From Duganella sp. Root336D2 (GTDB lineage Bacteria; Pseudomonadota; Gammaproteobacteria; Burkholderiales; Burkholderiaceae_D), in contig NZ_LMDB01000001.1 in NCBI RefSeq assembly GCF_001425005.1, positions 640,339 through 704,338 of the forward strand: DNA of 64,000 nt, read 5' to 3'. Shown here piece by piece: positions 36,337-42,784 of this stretch. The notes beneath the pieces are model-generated. The model did no database searches. It was not told the origin of the DNA and was given only the letters and a program-made list of their open reading frames with translations. Position 1 is the stretch's first letter. Each line of letters begins with the position of its first letter. The position numbers and the translations under genes are program-made.

Positions 36337-37035
36337 TCAGCGCGACTGGCCGGTTTCCAGCATTTTGCGCGCCTCGGCGGCAAATTGCTCGACTTTATCC
36401 TGGCTGTCCGCCCGTTCCAACACATTGCTGGACGGCTGCTCGATCCCACGCAGCACGGCAGGACGGGAACGAATCTGGCGAATCCAGCGCTGCAGGTGCG
36501 GCAAGCCTTCGGTTTCAACGCCGGACCAGCGGTGGGTACGCACCCAGGCCCAATTGGCGATATCGGCGATTGAATAGTCGCCGGCCAGGAACTCGTGACG
36601 CGCCAGGCGGTCGTCCAGCACGCGGAACAGGCGGCGGCACTCGCCCTGGTAGCGGTCGATAGCCGGCTGGATCTTTTCAGGGAAATAGCGGTAGAACACA
36701 TTGGCCTGGCCCATCATCGGGCCGACCCCGCCCATCTGGAACATCAGCCATTGCAGCACCAGCGAGCGGCCTTTGGCGTCCTGCGGCATCAGGCGTCCCG
36801 TCTTTTCGGCCAGGTAGATCAGGATGGCGCCGGATTCGAATACCGCGAAGCTGTCGTTCGCGCGGTCGATGATCGCCGGGATGCGGCCATTCGGGTTGAT
36901 GGCCGTGAACCATGGCTCCTTCTGTTCATTCCTGCCCAGTTCGAGCAGGTGCAGCTCGTAAGGCAGCGCCAGCTCTTCCAGCGCGATAGAAATCTTATGG
37001 CCGTTCGGCGTTGCAGCGGTATACAGGTCGATCAT
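36337..37035 (-). CDS. Glutathione S-transferase, YfcG/Nu-class-like
   Basis: A 232-residue GST starting [20 protein letters not shown], with NPNGRIPAI and [20 protein letters not shown], and the Nu-class-like stretch [20 protein letters not shown]. YfcG-type enzymes have disulfide-reductase activity with glutathione. It is the first gene of a three-gene minus-strand run (GST, GST, binding protein). An intrinsic terminator on the same strand ends 48 bases upstream of its start, so either its promoter lies in those 48 bases or it is reached by readthrough. Confidence 0.9.
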   Translation of the reverse strand: MIDLYTAATPNGHKISIALEELALPYELHLLELGRNEQKEPWFTAINPNGRIPAIIDRANDSFAVFESGAILIYLAEKTGRLMPQDAKGRSLVLQWLMFQMGGVGPMMGQANVFYRYFPEKIQPAIDRYQGECRRLFRVLDDRLARHEFLAGDYSIADIANWAWVRTHRWSGVETEGLPHLQRWIRQIRSRPAVLRGIEQPSSNVLERADSQDKVEQFAAEARKMLETGQSR

Positions 37036-37083
37036 CGGGAATCCTTAATTCGCGTCGAGGCGCAAAGGATAACCCGCACAGGC

Positions 37084-37114
37084 AAAAAAAACCGGCCAAT
37101 TTGGAGCGGCCGGT
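37084..37114 (-). terminator. Intrinsic terminator upstream of the GST gene
   Basis: On the minus strand: ACCGGCC, a 10-base loop, GGCCGGT, then seven or more T residues. The paired arms occupy 37108-37114 and 37091-37097 and the T-run 37084-37090. No minus-strand coding gene lies upstream within reach, so it should end a non-coding transcript or act as an attenuator. Confidence 0.8.
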
Positions 37115-37200
37115 GAAAACGCTTTTCAGGGCGTGGGGATTGAAGAAATCGTGCCGGATTGAGGAATCCGGCAACCCGGCGTACAGGGATGCTGTACGCT
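37084..37200 (-). ncRNA. Candidate small RNA or leader 2, hairpins plus intrinsic terminator
   Basis: Read on the minus strand, the region forms three hairpins: GCGTACAG/CTGTACGC around CATCC (37179-37199), TGCCGGATT/AATCCGGCA around CCTC (37152-37173), and a T-tailed terminator (37084-37114). Both upper loops are C-rich, like loops that pair with Shine-Dalgarno sequences. The 5' end is not defined; I see no strong promoter of its own, so it may be the distal part of a transcript that starts near 37381. It could also be an attenuator for the downstream GST gene. Confidence 0.35.
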
Positions 37201-37269
37201 ATGGACGTACTTTGCCAGCTTTTCCGCGCCCAAGGCTTAGGAGTTCATTAAGGAATAAATAAACCCGGC

Positions 37270-37298
37270 AAAAAAATACCCGCGTCTTTGCGCGGGTA
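37270..37298 (-). terminator. Intrinsic terminator, minus strand
   Basis: On the minus strand TACCCGCG, a 6-base loop and CGCGGGTA are followed directly by seven T residues (37276 to 37270). The plus strand has no T-run after the stem, so it acts on minus-strand transcription. Confidence 0.85.
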
Positions 37299-37381
37299 AA
37301 AGAATTCAAATCGGGAGAGATTTGAAAGTGCAAGGGGGATATTCTCAACAGCGAAAACATCACGACTTCGTTTAAGATAGT
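37270..37381 (-). ncRNA. Candidate small RNA 1 with UCUCCC loop
   Basis: About 110 bases from a predicted start near 37381 to a strong intrinsic terminator. A minus-strand promoter candidate is TTGTGA (37412-37417) with an 18-base spacer to TATAAA (37388-37393). The transcript would contain a C-rich stretch ATCCCCCTTG (37331-37340) and a perfect 7-bp hairpin TCAAATC/GATTTGA with loop TCTCCC (37306-37325), then the terminator. It is divergent from the YceI-like lipoprotein gene, whose -10 element overlaps the minus promoter. Confidence 0.45.
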
Positions 37382-37389
37382 ACAATTTT

Positions 37390-37395
37390 TATAAT
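37390..37395 (+). promoter_or_regulatory. -10 element of the YceI-like lipoprotein gene
   Basis: A consensus TATAAT 21 bases before the ATG at 37417. No good -35 is seen at 16-18 bases upstream (TTCGTT at best). The leader would be only about 15 bases and lacks a Shine-Dalgarno sequence. It overlaps the TATAAA proposed for the opposite strand, so the two promoters may interfere. Confidence 0.45.
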
Positions 37396-37416
37396 AGAAA
37401 CTCTCCAATAGTCACA

Positions 37417-38097
37417 ATGCGAAAAAAAATTTGCAAATGGACTTTTCGAGCCGCGATTTCAGCGGCAGTTCTGGCCATTTCCGCTTGCGCTACACAGCCG
37501 CCCGCGCCACCTGCCGCCCAAGCTGCAGCGGTGATTCCGGCGCTGCAGGCCAGCCAGTCCGCGCACCGCATTGTGGGCGGCGACTCGCTGGTCGCCATCA
37601 CCGTTCGCCGCGGCGGGCCTCTGGCGCGCATGGGCCACGATCACGTCGTCGCCACCCGCCAGCTTGAAGGTTTCGTGGACCTGGACCAGGGCCGTACTGA
37701 ACTGCGCTTCCGCCTCGACCAGCTCACTGTGGATGAGGCCGCGCTGCGCAAGGAAGCCGGGCTGGATACACAACCGTCGCTCGATGCCATCGATGGCACC
37801 CGCCGCAACATGTTCAGCAAGGTGCTGCAAGCGCAGGCCCACCCTTGGGTGCTGGTGCGCGCCGCATTTGAAGCGGGAACGAAGGACAGGCTGCGCGCCG
37901 AAGTCACCCTGCACGGCGTGACGCGCGAGTACAAAGTGCCTCTGCACCTGCGCGAAGAAGGCGCCACAGTGCTGGCCAGCGGCACCTTCACAGTCAAGCA
38001 GACGGACTTCGGCATCACGCCGTTTGCCGTCTTCGGCGGGGCACTGGCCGTGAAAGACGAGCTGGAACTGAGATTCGCGATCAGCGCGCGACGATAA
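37417..38097 (+). CDS. YceI-like domain lipoprotein
   Basis: A 226-residue protein with a lipoprotein signal: basic start MRKKICKWTF, hydrophobic run and lipobox ISAC (Cys24). After a Pro/Ala-rich linker a YceI-like lipocalin-fold domain begins about residue 48 (SAHRIVGGDSLVAITVRRGG) and includes GHDHVVATRQLEGFVDL and VTLHGVTREYKVPLHL. YceI proteins bind isoprenoid-like lipids in the periplasm, but the ligand here is unknown. It is divergent from the candidate small RNA and overlaps the convergent LysE-type gene by 17 bases. Confidence 0.85.
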   Translation: MRKKICKWTFRAAISAAVLAISACATQPPAPPAAQAAAVIPALQASQSAHRIVGGDSLVAITVRRGGPLARMGHDHVVATRQLEGFVDLDQGRTELRFRLDQLTVDEAALRKEAGLDTQPSLDAIDGTRRNMFSKVLQAQAHPWVLVRAAFEAGTKDRLRAEVTLHGVTREYKVPLHLREEGATVLASGTFTVKQTDFGITPFAVFGGALAVKDELELRFAISARR

Positions 38098-38710
38098 GGC
38101 GCAGGCCCAGGCCGACAAAAATCGCACCGGCGCCGCGATCCAGCCACAAGCCGGCGCGCGGGTTGCGGTTGATCCACTTGCCCACGGCGCCGGAGAAGTA
38201 GCCCAGCATCCCGAACAGCAGGCAAGCCTGCAAAGTAAAGACCAGGCCGAGCTGGGCGGTCTGCCAGCTGGCATCTCCGCGCCCTGCCACCACGAACTGC
38301 GGCAGGAAGGACAGGAAGAACAGCACCACCTTCGGATTGATCGCATTGGCGAACAAACCTTTGGCAAACAGCTTGCCCAAAGACTCCTGCGGCAAGGCCA
38401 CCTGGCCCACCTGCGCACCGCCCTTGCTGCGCAGTGCGCCATAACCCATCCAGATCAGGTAGAGTCCACCCGCAACCTTGAGCGCGGTAAACGCTGTCGG
38501 GGATGCGGCAATCAGCGCGCCCACGCCCAGCGCAGCCAGCAGGGTATGGCTAAGGCAACCCAGGGCGCAGCCCAGGCCGAAAACCACGCCCTGCTGGCGT
38601 CCACGAGACATGCCCATACTTAATACCATCAGGTTATCCGGCCCTGGGGAAACAGTAATCAGCATGGCGGCGGCCAGGAAGGCCAGCCCTTGTTCAGGAG
38701 TAATTAACAT
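38081..38710 (-). CDS. LysE/RhtB-family amino acid exporter
   Basis: A 209-residue inner-membrane protein with about six hydrophobic segments. The family signature ITVSPGPDNLMVLSMGMSRG lies near residues 18-37, followed by GLGCALGCLSHTLLAALGVG. LysE/RhtB proteins export amino acids or homoserine lactone-like compounds. I chose the ATG at 38710 (MLITPEQGLAFLAAA), which gives the usual N-terminus; in-frame ATGs at 38722 and 38758 are possible. None has a clear ribosome site. Confidence 0.88.
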   Translation of the reverse strand: MLITPEQGLAFLAAAMLITVSPGPDNLMVLSMGMSRGRQQGVVFGLGCALGCLSHTLLAALGVGALIAASPTAFTALKVAGGLYLIWMGYGALRSKGGAQVGQVALPQESLGKLFAKGLFANAINPKVVLFFLSFLPQFVVAGRGDASWQTAQLGLVFTLQACLLFGMLGYFSGAVGKWINRNPRAGLWLDRGAGAIFVGLGLRLIVAR

Positions 38711-38769
38711 AGCCGGGATCATACACGAGTGCGCCGGGGCATAACAATTCAGTATCACACCATGTTTAT

Positions 38770-40524
38770 TTGTCCATTACAATAATTACTATTGAGGAGA
38801 TCATTAATATTTTGCTTTCTTCGTTTGCATCGTCTATTGAACTAGTTGCGCCCCTCTTATTAATTCTGGGGTTGGCGGCGCTTATCCTGTTGATATGGGA
38901 GAACCGCAGCCTAAAGAAGCAATTACAAGCGCGGGAAGCCGCGCTGAGGCAAACCCAGATTCAAAATGAGAAACTGGGCCGCCACCGCATCGACTTTCTG
39001 GCGGCCATGAGCCACGACATCCGTACGCCACTGGCCGGCGTGATCGGCATGTTGAAATTTGCCCTGCGCGACCGCACCATCGCCGACCGCACAGGAGAAT
39101 ACCTGCGCATCGGCCTGAAGAACAGCGAAGCCCTGCTGGCCATCCTGAACGACCTGCTCGATTTCTCCCGCATCGACGCCGGCCGCCTGTCGATCAACAC
39201 CCAGGACCTGGACCTGATCGACATCATCGACGAAGCCATCACCATCCTGCGCCCGCAAGCCGATGCCAAGGCCCTGCTGCTGCGCTGCGAGCTGGCGCCG
39301 GGCCTGCCGCGCCACGTGCAGGGCGACCCCAACCGCATCCGCCAGATCCTGCTCAACCTGCTGGGCAACGCCATCAAATTCACGGAACGCGGCGAAGTAA
39401 GGCTGCGCGCCTCCGGCGAGACGACCGACGGCCTGGCACGCGTCAGCTTCAGCATCAGCGATACCGGCCCCGGCATCCCGCTGGAAATGCTGCCGCGCCT
39501 GTTCCGCAAATTCGAGCCGGCCGACCTCTCGTCCACCCGCCGCGCCGACGGCCCAGGACTGGGCCTGGCCATCTGCAAAGAGCTGGTCGACCTGATGGGC
39601 GGCCAGATCGAAGCCGATACCCGCCTCGGCAAAGGCACCACGCTGCGCTTCTCGCTGCCGCTGGCCCTGGGCGGACCGCCGGAGCAGGATCCGGTCAAGA
39701 TCCCGGCCCACCTGCGCCATGCCTACCGCTTGCGCGTGCTGTGCGCGGAAGACGTGCGCACCAACCAGATCATCATCAGCACCCTGCTGGAAGGCATGGG
39801 CCACGAAGTAACTGTCGCCGAAAACGGCCTGGAAGCCCTGCGTGCCCTGAATGAAAAGGACTTCGACGTGGTGCTGATGGATGGCCGCATGCCGCAAATG
39901 GACGGCGAACAGGCGGCGCGCCTGATACGCCGCGGCGGCAGCCAGGACTACCCCTCACGCGACCCGCTGATACCGATCATCGCCCTCACCGCCAATGCCA
40001 GCGACCTCGATCGCGCACGCTACCTGTCGGCCGGCATGGACGCCTTCCTCAGCAAGCCGGTCGACGAACGGCTGCTGTTCGACCAGCTTGAAAAAACCAT
40101 CACCCAGTTGCTCAATCGCGGCCGCAGCCTGCCGCGCACCACGCCCACCCTGGCGGAACTGGACGACATGTTCGGCGTGGAGCCAGCCAGCCCGGCCATC
40201 CACATCCTGCCGCTCAGCGGCATGACCGCGCGCCACCAGCAGCGCATCGCGCAAGCCTTCCTGGAAGAAGCCCCGCGCCGGCTCGACGAAGGCCGCCTGG
40301 CGCTGCAGAACGGCGATGGCGAGGGCGCCACCAGCGCCTTCCACGCCCTGAAAGGCAGTTGCGGCTACCTGAGCGCCCCCGAACTGCACACCCTGTGCCA
40401 TCAAATGGAAAAGGCCAGCGCGGCCGGCGACCTGGAAGCAGCCACCGCCCTGTTGCCGGAACTCGGGACACTGATCCTGCAAGCTTGCGCCGACCTGCGT
40501 CGCGACGATACGATAGCTGCATGA
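38770..40524 (+). CDS. Membrane-anchored hybrid histidine kinase with receiver and Hpt domains
   Basis: A protein of up to 584 residues: one membrane segment near the N-terminus (about 22-43), a short coiled coil, HisKA with His82 (AAMSHDIRTPLAGVIG), an ATPase domain (DTGPGIP; GPGLGLAICKELVDLMGG), a receiver with Asp371 (LMDGRMPQMDG) and an Hpt domain with His525 (FHALKGSCGY). It has almost no sensor region. The N-terminus is AT-rich and the start uncertain: TTG at 38770 has no ribosome site, and a TTG at 38812 has GAGGAG 12 bases upstream. Residue numbers assume 38770. The stop overlaps the HD-domain gene (ATGA). Confidence 0.88.
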   Translation: MSITIITIEEIINILLSSFASSIELVAPLLLILGLAALILLIWENRSLKKQLQAREAALRQTQIQNEKLGRHRIDFLAAMSHDIRTPLAGVIGMLKFALRDRTIADRTGEYLRIGLKNSEALLAILNDLLDFSRIDAGRLSINTQDLDLIDIIDEAITILRPQADAKALLLRCELAPGLPRHVQGDPNRIRQILLNLLGNAIKFTERGEVRLRASGETTDGLARVSFSISDTGPGIPLEMLPRLFRKFEPADLSSTRRADGPGLGLAICKELVDLMGGQIEADTRLGKGTTLRFSLPLALGGPPEQDPVKIPAHLRHAYRLRVLCAEDVRTNQIIISTLLEGMGHEVTVAENGLEALRALNEKDFDVVLMDGRMPQMDGEQAARLIRRGGSQDYPSRDPLIPIIALTANASDLDRARYLSAGMDAFLSKPVDERLLFDQLEKTITQLLNRGRSLPRTTPTLAELDDMFGVEPASPAIHILPLSGMTARHQQRIAQAFLEEAPRRLDEGRLALQNGDGEGATSAFHALKGSCGYLSAPELHTLCHQMEKASAAGDLEAATALLPELGTLILQACADLRRDDTIAA

Positions 40525-41138
40525 CGACACAACGCGCCTGGGTGCGCATGCCATCCGGCCGCCGGCTGGACTTGCTGGACCCCACGCCCTTCGATTGGGA
40601 CGACGCCGACCTCGCTCTGGGCCTGGCGCGCACCTATCGCTGGGGTGGCCACTCGGCCTGGCCCTTGCCGCTCTCCGTCGCCCAGCATTCGATCACGGTA
40701 CTGCAATTGCGGCGCCTATGGTCGCCCACCCCGCTCGACCCGCTGCGCTCCTTGCGCGAACTGCTGCACGATGCGGAAGAAGGCTTGCTGGGCTTTGACT
40801 GCATCTCGGTGCTGAAACCCTTCCTCGGCGACAGCTTCCGCGAACTGAGCCAACGCCTGGAACAGGCCGTATTCCTGCGCTACGGCTTGCCGGCCTGGAC
40901 GCCGAAGGAATACCAGGTCCACAAGCGTGCCGACCGCCTGGCCGCCGCCAGCGAAGCGGTCCACGTGGTGGGCTGGAGCGACGAGGAAGTGCGGCGCACA
41001 CTGAAAATCACCGCCGTGCCCCTCGCTGAAGATCCACTGCAGGCCTTGTACGGCGAGCCGGCGTGGGAGCCCTGGCCGCCAGGGTTGGCCTGCGAGCGCT
41101 TCCTCGACGAACTGAACCGGCTCAAGGCGGCAGCTTGA
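40521..41138 (+). CDS. HD-domain phosphohydrolase-like protein
   Basis: A 205-residue cytosolic protein with an HD-type metal site: His in VAQHSITV, the HD pair in ELLHDAEEGLLGFDC, and a late Asp in KRADRLAAASEA. This resembles YfbR-like 5'-nucleotidase/HD hydrolases, though the substrate is not evident. The ATG at 40521 overlaps the kinase stop, so the two are co-translated, which hints at a nucleotide-related output of the kinase. This link is inference. Confidence 0.82.
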   Translation: MTTQRAWVRMPSGRRLDLLDPTPFDWDDADLALGLARTYRWGGHSAWPLPLSVAQHSITVLQLRRLWSPTPLDPLRSLRELLHDAEEGLLGFDCISVLKPFLGDSFRELSQRLEQAVFLRYGLPAWTPKEYQVHKRADRLAAASEAVHVVGWSDEEVRRTLKITAVPLAEDPLQALYGEPAWEPWPPGLACERFLDELNRLKAAA

Positions 41139-41192
41139 TAGTCCGGATGATAAAATTGCTGTAATACGAAGTTTTTAAAGACGAAATTACAG

Positions 41193-41325
41193 TTATCCAC
41201 TTCTACTGTGGATAAACGTGTGGAGAAGCCGGGCTTGACAGCCCGTTTCGCCTGTAACGGCGCGGCTTTCAATAAATTGCCCAATTCTTTGGCAATCGAT
41301 TAGTATCAATAAAATCAATGACTTA
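41193..41325 (+). repeat. Diverged non-coding repeat, copy A, with inverted TTATCCAC pair
   Basis: Contains TTATCCAC (41193-41200) and its inverted copy GTGGATAA (41208-41215), TTGACA at 41235 and AAAATCAATGACTTA at 41311-41325. Copy B (42226-42357) has the same elements at the same spacing (15, 27 and 75-76 bases). TTATCCAC is the core of a DnaA box. The remaining sequence of the 293-base gap before the receiver gene has only the promoter listed below. Confidence 0.65.
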
Positions 41326-41377
41326 GCCAAGTCGAGTGCATGCCATTTTGCAACTCACTGAGCCTTCGGAAAATATT

Positions 41378-41406
41378 TTGACAAAAGTTCTGGCGCGGAA
41401 TAGTGT
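41378..41406 (+). promoter_or_regulatory. Probable promoter of the receiver-domain gene
   Basis: TTGACA (41378-41383), 17-base spacer and TAGTGT (41401-41406; weak -10). An AAAGGA ribosome site (41420-41425) and the ATG at 41432 follow. Confidence 0.45.
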
Positions 41407-41431
41407 GTCCACAACCGACAAAGGAAAATGC

Positions 41432-42130
41432 ATGGACGTGAAAGTTCCTGACGACGATTCAAGCGAAGGATGGATGATCGACGACGAGGCGCAAGCCAGC
41501 TCCGCCGAGCAGGCTCCAGGCGCCAATCCCGCCCCGTGGCGGGTGCTGATCGTTGACGACGACGTCGACGTCCACGTGGTCACGAAATTCTCGCTCAGCA
41601 ATGCATGCTTCATGGGGCGCCGCCTCAGCTTCCTGCATGCCTACTCCGGCGAAGAAGCCTTGACCACCCTGCGCAACAATCCCGACGTGGCCCTGGTGCT
41701 GCTCGACGTGATCATGGAAACCAGCGATGCCGGCCTGCGCGTGGCGAACCAGATCCGCTCCGAACTGAAAAATGAACTGGTGCGCATTGTGCTGCGTACC
41801 GGCCAGCCGGGCCAGGCGCTCGAGCACAGCATTATCCTCGACTACGACATCAACGATTTCTGGTGCAAGACCGACCTCACCACGCGCAAGCTGTTCACCA
41901 CGGTGATTTCTTCGCTGCGCAACTACTCCGACCTGCAAATCCTGCAGTCGCAACTGGCCAAGTACAACCAGCATCGCGAACAGTTCGCGGCGATCCTGCA
42001 AGGCCTGCAGAAGGGTGAAGCCTGGTCGGGCCAGCTCGTGATCGGCCAGCCTGCCTCAACTGTGGATATCCAGGTCCAGCCGGGCGCCGAATCGGGCAGT
42101 TTCAAGGCCTCCGGGCACATCCTGAAGTAA
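41432..42130 (+). CDS. Stand-alone receiver-domain protein related to REC-DUF3369 regulators
   Basis: A 232-residue protein with an acidic N-terminal tail, a receiver domain (about residues 36-170) and a short C-terminal region. Acceptor Asp92 is in VLLDVIMETSDAG; the acidic pocket is IVDDDVDVH and the conserved Lys lies in FWCKTDL. This receiver type (YDINDFWCKTDLTTRKLFT) is, from what I know, usually followed by a DUF3369 and HD-GYP or other output domain; here none follows, so it is a stripped-down or truncated member. I chose the ATG at 41432 with AAAGGA upstream over an in-frame ATG at 41336 that precedes the predicted promoter. Confidence 0.85.
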   Translation: MDVKVPDDDSSEGWMIDDEAQASSAEQAPGANPAPWRVLIVDDDVDVHVVTKFSLSNACFMGRRLSFLHAYSGEEALTTLRNNPDVALVLLDVIMETSDAGLRVANQIRSELKNELVRIVLRTGQPGQALEHSIILDYDINDFWCKTDLTTRKLFTTVISSLRNYSDLQILQSQLAKYNQHREQFAAILQGLQKGEAWSGQLVIGQPASTVDIQVQPGAESGSFKASGHILK

Positions 42131-42133
42131 TGA

Positions 42134-42149
42134 CTGTATGCACGTACAG
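42134..42149. promoter_or_regulatory. LexA-box-like site CTGTATGCACGTACAG
   Basis: Matches CTGT-N8-ACAG with extended ACTGTA/TACAGT arms. It lies 3 bases after the receiver gene stop and has no gene start close by on either strand, so it may be a chance match or a 3'-end hairpin. Confidence 0.25.
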
Positions 42150-42225
42150 TAGTTATCCTGCAGTGATTTGCCCTCGAATTCCCGGCAAGTTGCCGTAAGT
42201 GGCGGATTGAAAAGGCCTTTTCCGA

Positions 42226-42357
42226 TTATCCACATTGTTTGTGGATATCTTTGTTGATAAGAGGGTCTTGACAAGGCAAACAGCCCTCAACGACGCCATT
42301 TCCAACAAACTGCCTGTTCAATGTGCAGAAAAAATCACCTTAAAAATCAACGACTTA
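42226..42357 (+). repeat. Diverged non-coding repeat, copy B, with TTATCCACA
   Basis: TTATCCACA (42226-42234, an exact DnaA-box consensus), inverted GTGGATA (42241-42247), TTGACA at 42268 and AAAATCAACGACTTA at 42343-42357. It is collinear with copy A (41193-41325), including shared patches such as AACG-CGC and TTGCC/CTGCC. No gene starts directly after it on the plus strand. Confidence 0.65.
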
Positions 42358-42374
42358 AAATCTCACGAATTACC

Positions 42375-42407
42375 ACGAGCGTTCTTTAACTAATTAAAGT
42401 CGCTCGT
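42375..42407. terminator. Hairpin between convergent small gene and receiver gene
   Basis: ACGAGCG (42375-42381) pairs with CGCTCGT (42401-42407); inside, CTTTAA pairs with TTAAAG around CTAA. It lies just beyond the stop of the minus-strand 67-residue gene and could terminate either direction, although no T-run follows. Confidence 0.45.
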
Positions 42408-42416
42408 TACTTGTCG

Positions 42417-42620
42417 TCAATTCTTGTGCATAACCTGAGCAGCTGTACGCCGTTGGGCGGGTTGCAGCAGGACGCGCTGGATGATGTGGGGAGCGATGTT
42501 ATGGGACTTCATATACTCGACTGCGCACAAGGTGCTGAAACTGGCTTGCACCTCAATGCCACGGTCGACGATTTCACTGCGCGCAGAATCGACGCGAGGC
42601 AGGAATTGCAGCAGATCCAT
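42417..42620 (-). CDS. Small protein of unknown function (67 residues)
   Basis: A 67-residue basic protein, MDLLQFLPRVDSARSEIVDR then VQASFSTLCAVEYMKSHNIA and IIQRVLLQPAQRR. The middle looks like a compact helical domain (an EYMKSHN-IAPHIIQRVLLQP pattern), and there is no signal or membrane segment. An AAGG-containing sequence about 10 bases before the ATG supports the start. I think it is real because its composition is balanced, unlike the overlapping plus-strand frame. I do not know its function. Confidence 0.6.
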   Translation of the reverse strand: MDLLQFLPRVDSARSEIVDRGIEVQASFSTLCAVEYMKSHNIAPHIIQRVLLQPAQRRTAAQVMHKN

Positions 42621-42713
42621 AAGGACACCTTCAGGCGGGATGGGCGGTCAGGGAAGTATTGACCATGACGCCAATAAGTCAATAGCCCGCCCGCAACACC
42701 AACAGCCGAGGCC

Positions 42714-42749
42714 GTGTCACACCATGGGGTCACACCCTAGGTGTGACAC
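42714..42749. repeat. REP-like triple GTCACACC element
   Basis: GTGTCACACC (42714-42723) is an exact inverted copy of GGTGTGACAC (42740-42749). Between them GTCACACC recurs (42729-42736) and pairs with 42740-42747 around a 3-base loop. Two alternative hairpins are thus possible. It lies 35 bases after the amidohydrolase stop (minus strand) and may terminate or stabilise that mRNA. Confidence 0.65.
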
Positions 42750-42784
42750 GAACCCAGCCGTATAACAGCCGGGACCGTGGAGAC

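Noticed and set aside
41193..42247. DnaA-box-like pairs considered as a replication origin
   Set aside because: No dnaA, dnaN or rep gene, no AT-rich unwinding region and only a few boxes; kept as a repeat or control element instead.
42411..42662. 83-codon plus-strand frame over the 67-residue minus gene
   Set aside because: Starts without a ribosome site within the hairpin region, and its product looks less protein-like than the minus-strand one.
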